A DNA stretch of 16,275 nucleotides from an uncultured Clostridia bacterium (GTDB lineage: Bacteria; Bacillota; Clostridia; Christensenellales; Borkfalkiaceae): contig CAMWQS010000024.1 in the NCBI GenBank assembly GCA_947176485.1, positions 1 to 16,275 of the forward strand, given 5' to 3'. The stretch's first letter is position 1; every line of letters starts with the position of its first letter. This document shows positions 6,087 through 11,530 of this stretch, piece after piece. Made by a program: the position numbers and the translations under genes. The notes below the pieces were generated by a model. The model saw nothing but the letters and a program-made list of their open reading frames with translations, did not search any database and was not told the origin of the DNA.

Positions 6087-7619
6087 CTATTCTTCAACCA
6101 CGCTTCCGCAGTTCTTCTTTATTATTTTTTCGCCCTTAACGCCCGTAAAGGTTACGTTTTTAAGCACTAAATTTTCTACGTTGTCGACGTAAAGCCCCTC
6201 TTTGCAGTACTCGCGCACGTTTTCAAGCATCGCGGGGATATTGGGCTTTGCGTCTTCCTTGAACGAAAAGCTTACGTTTTCAATGCGCACTTCCTTGATG
6301 GGCTGTTCCACGAGCCCGTCAAAGTAGCCCGCCATACACTCGCAGTCCACGCACTCGATATCCTTGAAAAGGAATTTGCCGAGATAGGGCGTACCCTCGT
6401 CCACGGGTAACGCTTTGCGCGACCAAACGAACTCGGTGTGCCCGTCGGGGTCGCAGAAGTAGTACATGTTGATTACGAGCGGGGTGATGACGTTGTCCAT
6501 TTTAATGTTTTCAAAGGTTACGCCGTCGATAATTCCGTCCTTACCTCTGCCGCGTCTCGTCTTAATTCTCAGCCCTCTGTCGGTATGGCTGAACACGCAC
6601 TGCGAAACAGAAAGGTTCTTTACGCCTCCGCTCATTTCACTGCCCAAAACGATTGCACCGTGCCCGTTTTCAAAGAGGTTGTTTCTAAGCGTGTGGTTGT
6701 TTGCGGGGGTCTTATAGGTCTTGCCCATGTACAGCTTGCCCGCCTTGATTGCACAGCAGTCGTCGCCGACGCTGAACCTGCAACCGACTATGTCAACCTT
6801 GTTGCAGCTTTCGGGGTCAAGCCCGTCGGTATTGGGACCCGTGTAGGGGTTTTTGATCTTTATGTCGTAAAAGCCGAGGTTTTCGGAAAAGAACGGGTGC
6901 AAATTCCAGCTTGCGCTGTTTTTACACGTTACGCCGTGGAAGACTACGTTTTTGCACTTGTTCAGGAAAACCAAACGGGGACGGGCAACCTTTCTGCCCT
7001 TGGGCGTCGCCCACCAGGTGGACTTGGCTGCGTTGCCGTTGATGGTGCCCTCGCCTACCACTTTAATATTTTCCTGCCTATACGCCGAAACGAAGGACTG
7101 GTGGCAATCGAAGGGCTCGCCCTCCCAGCTTGCAAGAATTTCTTCCTTGCCGTTCAGCGTCGTGCGGGCGGGAATATAGGGATAACTCTCCTCGTGAATA
7201 TCGCCCAAAAGGGTTGCACCCTTTTTCAGCTCGAGCGTGATATCGCTCTTTAAAACTATGGGGCGGACGAGATATCTGCCCTCGGTCAAAACGACCCTGC
7301 CGCCCTTGGGGCAGCTGTCTATTGCCATTTGAACGAAATAGGTATCGTCCGACCTGCCGTCCGCCTTTGCGCCGAGCGACTTCACGTCAACGACGGCGGT
7401 ATCTTCCAAGGTGGTAAATTCAACCGACTTTCTGCCGACCGTGACGGTGTAATCCGTATTCGGGGTCAGGTCGAACAGCGAAAAGACGTTGGTTTTGCGC
7501 TTCTTCCCGACTTTTTCGCCGTTAAGGTATACCGAATAGCGCTTGGGCGCGTAATAGGGATTTTTATTCGATAATTCAAAGCAAGCCGACGTTGACGACA
7601 CGAAAAGCTTTTTAAACAT
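6087..7619 (-). CDS. GH28 polygalacturonase-family glycosidase, intracellular, with N-terminal Fn3-like domain
   Basis: Predicted to hydrolyse alpha-1,4-galacturonosyl (or related rhamnogalacturonan) linkages, probably exo-acting on imported oligomers. Residues about 20-72 form a fibronectin-III-like domain (YSVYLNGEKV, LTPNTDYTVTV). A right-handed beta-helix follows, starting DVKSLGAKADGRSDDTYFVQ. All four GH28 motifs are present: NTD (263-265), GDD (285-287), GHG (319-321) and RIK (351-353), so the catalytic Asp residues are intact. There is no signal peptide, although the start MFKKLFVSS looks weakly similar to one. The ATG overlaps the upstream gene's stop by 8 nt (7612-7619), and AAGGAG lies about 9 nt upstream of the start. 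Endo versus exo action and exact substrate cannot be read from the sequence. Confidence 0.95.
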   Translation of the reverse strand: MFKKLFVSSTSACFELSNKNPYYAPKRYSVYLNGEKVGKKRKTNVFSLFDLTPNTDYTVTVGRKSVEFTTLEDTAVVDVKSLGAKADGRSDDTYFVQMAIDSCPKGGRVVLTEGRYLVRPIVLKSDITLELKKGATLLGDIHEESYPYIPARTTLNGKEEILASWEGEPFDCHQSFVSAYRQENIKVVGEGTINGNAAKSTWWATPKGRKVARPRLVFLNKCKNVVFHGVTCKNSASWNLHPFFSENLGFYDIKIKNPYTGPNTDGLDPESCNKVDIVGCRFSVGDDCCAIKAGKLYMGKTYKTPANNHTLRNNLFENGHGAIVLGSEMSGGVKNLSVSQCVFSHTDRGLRIKTRRGRGKDGIIDGVTFENIKMDNVITPLVINMYYFCDPDGHTEFVWSRKALPVDEGTPYLGKFLFKDIECVDCECMAGYFDGLVEQPIKEVRIENVSFSFKEDAKPNIPAMLENVREYCKEGLYVDNVENLVLKNVTFTGVKGEKIIKKNCGSVVEE

Positions 7620-8331
7620 TTGCGGCTTTCTCCTTTGAGTGTTTTTTAACTAAGTAAACTATTAAGTCTTTTATTCCGATGAAAACCATATCGGCAATAA
7701 CGGTGAAGGTGCCGAAAAGCAGCGGCTCTACGCCGACGGCTATTGCGCCCTCGGTGCCCTTTATATAGTTGATTAACTCGTTGAGTCCGAGGTAGAAACC
7801 GAAGTACATAACGAGCACTACTACGATATAGTACAGGATATTGGTGAAGAAGGTCCAGTACGCTTTGAACGGGAAGGGGAACATGGTGTACGGGTCGTAC
7901 TCTTTTTGGTCCCTCTCCATAAATCTGAAAAGCGGGTTGACGAAAATTTCCACCACGAGCCCCAAAACGATGCCCGTTAAAAACAGCTCGTCCAAGGTAT
8001 CGCCGTTCATAAACGAAGCTATGCCGAACATTACGAAGTAACAGACCATACCCGCGAACCACCACTTCACGAAAAGGGCTTTGACCCAAACGGGAATTTT
8101 GCCCAAGAAATCGGTCTTGTACGGGTCGAACTCCTTCTTCTTGCCCGAGCGGGTATAGTTCTTGCGGTCGTCGTCGCCCGTGCAGTCCGAAATGAACATA
8201 GTCAAATCGTTTGCCGCGGTTTCGGGCGTTTCGTCCTTAAGCGCCGCAACCAGCTCGTCAATTTTATCCACCTTTAAATCGTAATAATTTTCGATAGTGG
8301 TTTCTCTGATTTGCTTTTTCTTTTTTGCCAT
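7612..8331 (-). CDS. Unknown four-helix membrane protein with N-terminal cytoplasmic domain (MP4, 239 aa)
   Basis: Not recognised. The first ~80 residues are soluble and charged (MAKKKKQIRETTIENYYDL..., with an acidic TGDDDRKNY stretch). About four hydrophobic segments follow, near 88-107, 115-135, 159-185 and 197-228, with an amphipathic YDPYTMFPFPFKAYW loop between the second and third and a Lys-rich C-terminus, so both ends are probably inside. The reading frame is open up to a TTG at 8358, but that codon lies within a terminator stem, so I take the ATG at 8331 (MAKKKK). Its ribosome-binding site is weak (AAGAC). It overlaps the GH28 start by 8 nt, which suggests translational coupling with the enzyme genes. 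It may be a transporter accessory protein; no function is claimed. Confidence 0.8.
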   Translation of the reverse strand: MAKKKKQIRETTIENYYDLKVDKIDELVAALKDETPETAANDLTMFISDCTGDDDRKNYTRSGKKKEFDPYKTDFLGKIPVWVKALFVKWWFAGMVCYFVMFGIASFMNGDTLDELFLTGIVLGLVVEIFVNPLFRFMERDQKEYDPYTMFPFPFKAYWTFFTNILYYIVVVLVMYFGFYLGLNELINYIKGTEGAIAVGVEPLLFGTFTVIADMVFIGIKDLIVYLVKKHSKEKAANV

Positions 8332-8344
8332 AAAAGTCTTTTGA

Positions 8345-8377
8345 AAAATAACCGACAAAAAGCTTTGCCGGTTATTT
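8345..8377 (-). terminator. Internal terminator between transporter and enzyme parts of the operon
   Basis: On the minus strand AAATAACCGGCAAAG is followed by a short loop and TTGTCGGTTATTTTTC, giving a 9-bp outer stem (AAATAACCG/CGGTTATTT) plus a shorter inner helix and a T-run. It lies about 17 nt after the 228-aa gene's stop (8395) and just before the start of the 239-aa gene. No promoter is seen between them, so the GH28/GH105 part is probably reached by read-through. Confidence 0.7.
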
Positions 8378-8394
8378 ACGTATGAATTAAAAAA

Positions 8395-9081
8395 TTAGTC
8401 TTCTTGAATATCGATATCGCCGTGCATCTTCTCGGTTGCGGATTCAAGCTCAACCTGGGTATTGATTTTGTTGATAAGCAATCTGTATGCAGGCAGCAGT
8501 GCAAATACAACCGCACTTACACCCAACAGAGCTACGTGTACTATAACGTAGGTTTGTCCCGTGGTTACTTTGTTTATCGTATCCGTTGCTCCTTGCAATG
8601 CGGGCAAAGCGAGAATGTCCGACATCTGGACGTAGAAAACTATATTGCAAGCTATCATAGCGCCTATCATTAAGAACACGAGCACTATGAAGAAGATATT
8701 GGGTTTTTTACGCTTGGGGAAGGAGTTTAGGAAGCTTACCAAAACCAAAAGCGATAAAAGCGTAGTTACGAATATGCAAATACCGATCGAAGTTTCAACG
8801 CCTTCCTGGGTGTATACTTCGTAAATTGCCTGCGAAATTTTAAACAGGGACAGCATGAAGTAAACGGTAGATACCGCCAAAAACAGAAGCGCGATATTTT
8901 GCGGTCTGCGTTTTAAGGCAACTATTTTTTTACGGAACCATTCCTTTACGCCCTTGGAAGATTTTTTGCCCTTGGAGGGTTTTTCCGGTGCGGGCGCCTC
9001 GGTTACTTCAGCGGGCGCGTCTACCGTTACGGGTTCTTCCGCAACCTCGTCGGGCTTTAAAACGTTTTCGTTTTCTGCCAT
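8395..9081 (-). CDS. Unknown four-helix membrane protein (MP3, 228 aa)
   Basis: Not recognised. A 58-residue cytoplasmic N-terminus starts acidic, then Ala/Pro/Glu-rich, then strongly basic (KGKKSSKGVKEWFRKK). Four hydrophobic helices follow at about 62-82, 98-119, 128-151 and 177-197, then an acidic tail (HGDIDIQED). The basic segments (about 37-60 and KRKK at 123-126) fit a topology with both ends inside. The helix-1 segment NIALLFLAVSTVYFMLSL resembles the matching segment of the 215-aa protein (10167-10814), hinting at common descent. A strong AAGGAGGG site lies in the 13-bp gap after the ATPase gene. Operon position suggests a partner of the ABC importer. Confidence 0.82.
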   Translation of the reverse strand: MAENENVLKPDEVAEEPVTVDAPAEVTEAPAPEKPSKGKKSSKGVKEWFRKKIVALKRRPQNIALLFLAVSTVYFMLSLFKISQAIYEVYTQEGVETSIGICIFVTTLLSLLVLVSFLNSFPKRKKPNIFFIVLVFLMIGAMIACNIVFYVQMSDILALPALQGATDTINKVTTGQTYVIVHVALLGVSAVVFALLPAYRLLINKINTQVELESATEKMHGDIDIQED

Positions 9082-9094
9082 TTCTTATCCCTCC

Positions 9095-10174
9095 TTACCT
9101 TATCGCCTTGCCGGGCTGGTCGCCTTCGGGCTTTTCGAAGAAGTGCGTCATCTCGGGGTCGAAGCCGATTTTGATTTCGTCCCCCTCCTTGTAATTGCAC
9201 CACTCGGCAAATTTGCAGACGACGATTTTAGTGCCGCCGATTTTGCCGTGAACGAGGGTATTCATACCCAAATTCTCGTTATTGGTTATTTTAAGCGTTA
9301 CGGGACCTTCGCGAACGATATTTTCGGGACGGACGCCGAGGACGACTTCCTTACCCTCGTAAGGCTTCAAGGTTTCCTTCTGCTTTGCGTTCAAAGGATA
9401 CTTGAAAAGGTCGCATACGAATTGCCCGTTTTCGATTTTTCCGTCGAACATATTCATGGGGGGAAGTCCGATGAAGGTTGCAACGAAGGTGTTTGCGGGT
9501 TTTTCGTAAAGGTCTATAGGTTTACCTATCTGCTGTACGTGTCCCATCGACATACAAACGATTCTGTCAGCCAAGGTCAACGCCTCGGTCTGGTCGTGGG
9601 TAACGTACATCATGGTTGCATTCAGTTTTTTGTGAAGAAGAAGTATCTCCCTTCTCATCGAACCGCGAAGTTTTGCGTCGAGGTTGGACAAGGGCTCGTC
9701 AAAGAGGAACACCTTGGGGTTACGCACGATAGCACGGCCCATTGCGACACGCTGACGCTGTCCGCCCGAAAGCTGCTTGGGCTTTTTGTTTAGCTGAGAT
9801 TTCAAGTCGAGAATTTCAGCCGCCGCCATAACCTTTCTGTGAATTACTTCTTTATTCTCCTTGCGGAGCGTAAGTGAGAACGCCATGTTCTCGTAAATAG
9901 TCATATGTCCGTACAGAGCGTAGTTTTGGAAAACCATCGCTATATCTCTGTCCTTGGGCGGAAGACGGGTGCAGTCCTTACCGTCGATGATAAGCTGTCC
10001 GTTGGTAATATCTTCAAGCCCCGCTACCATTCTGAGGGTCGTGGACTTGCCGCAGCCCGAAGGACCTACGAGGACTATGAATTCGCCGTCGGCAACGTCA
10101 AGGTTGAAGTCGTAAACCGCCTGCACGCCGCCGTCGTAAATTTTGTCGATGTGCTGCAAATTAACGTTAGGCAT
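9095..10174 (-). CDS. ugpC: ABC transporter ATP-binding protein, UgpC/MsmX/MalK type
   Basis: Energises the sugar importer from the cytoplasmic face. All ATPase motifs are intact: Walker A GPSGCGKST (37-45), Q-loop Gln83 (VFQNYALYGHM), signature LSGGQ (135-139), Walker B VFLFDEP (155-161, Glu160), D-loop SNLD and switch His193 (VTHDQTEAL). The C-terminal ~120 residues form the regulatory TOBE/OB-fold part typical of the CUT1 (MalK-like) subfamily, including LGVRPENIV. At 359 aa it has normal length. The start overlaps the preceding membrane-protein gene by 8 nt. In B. subtilis the LplB/YtcP-type permeases rely on a shared, unlinked MsmX ATPase; here a dedicated one sits in the operon. Confidence 0.96.
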   Translation of the reverse strand: MPNVNLQHIDKIYDGGVQAVYDFNLDVADGEFIVLVGPSGCGKSTTLRMVAGLEDITNGQLIIDGKDCTRLPPKDRDIAMVFQNYALYGHMTIYENMAFSLTLRKENKEVIHRKVMAAAEILDLKSQLNKKPKQLSGGQRQRVAMGRAIVRNPKVFLFDEPLSNLDAKLRGSMRREILLLHKKLNATMMYVTHDQTEALTLADRIVCMSMGHVQQIGKPIDLYEKPANTFVATFIGLPPMNMFDGKIENGQFVCDLFKYPLNAKQKETLKPYEGKEVVLGVRPENIVREGPVTLKITNNENLGMNTLVHGKIGGTKIVVCKFAEWCNYKEGDEIKIGFDPEMTHFFEKPEGDQPGKAIR

Positions 10175-10814
10175 CTACTTCACCCCCTACGTTTTCTTCC
10201 TTTTTGAGTGCGGCGTCCAAATCAACTTCGCCGGCTTCTACCTTTTTAACGAAGCCTTCAACAGACTTGGCGCGGATATAGCCGATTACTGCAGACGCGA
10301 TTATGCACGCGCCCGAAGCCGCAAGACAAACCGTCATCAAAATGAACGTGCCCGTCGTGATAGCCGCACCGGTAAATTCAACGCCTACGATGTGGCAGTA
10401 AGCCGTTTCGGTTACGCCTGCAAGAGGCAACCAGAAAATTCTTACAATCTGCATTCCGCCTAAGACGAGCTGCAACGGGAACATTTTTCTGTTATAATTC
10501 TTTACTTGCTCCGAGAAAAGGAACACGAAAAGCAAGAAGAACAAGTTATAAATGACGTCAATTGCAATGGGCCATTTATAATAGAAGTTGTCGTTTTTAA
10601 CCTGCGCGTACAAAACGAGGAAGTAAAGGCAACCCAGCGCAAGCCCTATAAGGGCAAGGTTGGCGCCGAACTTATTCTTTTTATAGCGCATAATATCGTT
10701 TTGAATAACGGGGTTTTTGGACTTTTTAACCTTTTTGGTTTCGGTTACCGCAACCTCGTCAGTGTTTTCGATTTCAACTTTTTCGATTTCTACGGGCTCG
10801 ATATCGTTCGTCAT
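10167..10814 (-). CDS. Unknown four-helix membrane protein (MP2, 215 aa)
   Basis: Not recognised. An acidic then basic cytoplasmic N-terminus (about 1-48, ending RYKKNKFG) leads into four hydrophobic segments near 50-70, 81-101, 112-130 and 151-180. A charged C-terminal tail with VKKVEAGEVDLDAALKKEE follows. The first helix (NLALIGLALGCLYFLVL) resembles that of the 228-aa protein. The gene is tightly embedded: its ATG overlaps the upstream stop by 4 nt (ATGA, 10811-10814), and its own stop overlaps the ATPase start by 8 nt. Such coupling suggests fixed stoichiometry with the ATPase and the 211-aa protein. Function unknown. Confidence 0.85.
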   Translation of the reverse strand: MTNDIEPVEIEKVEIENTDEVAVTETKKVKKSKNPVIQNDIMRYKKNKFGANLALIGLALGCLYFLVLYAQVKNDNFYYKWPIAIDVIYNLFFLLFVFLFSEQVKNYNRKMFPLQLVLGGMQIVRIFWLPLAGVTETAYCHIVGVEFTGAAITTGTFILMTVCLAASGACIIASAVIGYIRAKSVEGFVKKVEAGEVDLDAALKKEENVGGEVDA

Positions 10815-11446
10815 ACCGTTTCACCTCCCGTAACGAAGCCGTTTGAAAGGAGCTGCTTTTCTCCCTTCATCAGCATTATTTTCCAAACTAAATTCAAGAT
10901 GAGTATGATTGAAGCCACGATGACAATCGCGTATACTGCAAACCCGATATCAAACCAGAAAGTAGATTCGGAGTAATGAGGTACAATCAAGGGGTCGTCC
11001 AAAAGCTCTTTCCACGCTTCGAAGTCAAGGCGTAAGAACTCATTGCGCCAGTAACCGTTCAATATAAGGCATACAATCGACATTATAATGTTTCCGCCAG
11101 CGCAAAGACCCGTTGCAACGTAGTTGGAAATATAATAATTTCTTCTTTTATTGCAAGCCGTTACGTACAAAAGGACTGCAAGCAAAATCATTGCTATCCC
11201 GAAATACATCATCATCGTGTTGAATGACTGCATATCGTCATACAAAAGCGCGTCGTTTAAAAGATTGCCGTTCTCGTCGTATCCCGCGTCAAACCTTGAA
11301 ATTCTATTGGTACCTAACGTATCAATAGATTGACCAAGCTCCGACATTGAACCCGTCATATAGAAGAAAGCGTACAAAAGTGCCAATGCTCCCACGATAA
11401 TCATGCTTAGGCACATCCACTTTTGAAATTTCATCTGAGCTTTCAT
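10811..11446 (-). CDS. Unknown four-helix membrane protein (MP1, 211 aa)
   Basis: Not recognised. Hydrophobic segments lie near 11-31, 75-97, 105-130 and 164-190. Two polar, acidic loops (about 32-74, with DAGYDENGNLLND; and 131-163, with FEAWKELLDDPLIVPHYSES) should face outwards, since Lys/Arg-rich segments (CNKRRNYY, MKGEKQ) mark the inner side. It has no signal peptide apart from its first helix. The ATG at 11446 is preceded by AGGGAG (about 11455-11460). It is the first gene after the solute-binding protein and the strong hairpin at 11473-11501. The exposed loops could contact the binding protein (inference). Confidence 0.83.
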   Translation of the reverse strand: MKAQMKFQKWMCLSMIIVGALALLYAFFYMTGSMSELGQSIDTLGTNRISRFDAGYDENGNLLNDALLYDDMQSFNTMMMYFGIAMILLAVLLYVTACNKRRNYYISNYVATGLCAGGNIIMSIVCLILNGYWRNEFLRLDFEAWKELLDDPLIVPHYSESTFWFDIGFAVYAIVIVASIILILNLVWKIMLMKGEKQLLSNGFVTGGETV

Positions 11447-11472
11447 ATCTCATTCTCCCTTAAAGTTTTTCT

Positions 11473-11501
11473 TTGCGCCCGCACCCGAGGCGCGGGCGCA
11501 A
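11473..11501 (-). promoter_or_regulatory. Strong hairpin without U-tract after the binding-protein gene
   Basis: TTGCGCCCGC (11473-11482) and GCGGGCGCAA (11492-11501) are perfect 10-bp arms around a 9-nt GC-rich loop. On the transcribed strand the next bases are AGAAAAAC, not a T-run, so it is unlikely to be an efficient terminator. An intergenic stem-loop after a binding-protein gene is a known way to stabilise the upstream message (as between malE and malF). Confidence 0.6.
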
Positions 11502-11530
11502 CAAAAACATTTTAAACTGTTAAATAATTT

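Noticed and set aside
6438..7253. 271-aa open frame on the + strand opposite GH28
   Set aside because: It is antisense to a gene with all GH28 motifs. It is a shadow frame caused by codon bias and its peptide has no recognisable domain.
8332..8358. TTG start at 8358 for the 239-aa membrane protein
   Set aside because: It would put the start codon and first codons in a terminator stem. MAKKKK from the ATG at 8331 is a more natural N-terminus, although its ribosome-binding site is weak.
8954..9793. 279-aa open frame on the + strand opposite the ATPase and a membrane protein
   Set aside because: It is antisense to the intact ATPase gene, shows no ribosome-binding site and matches no family pattern.
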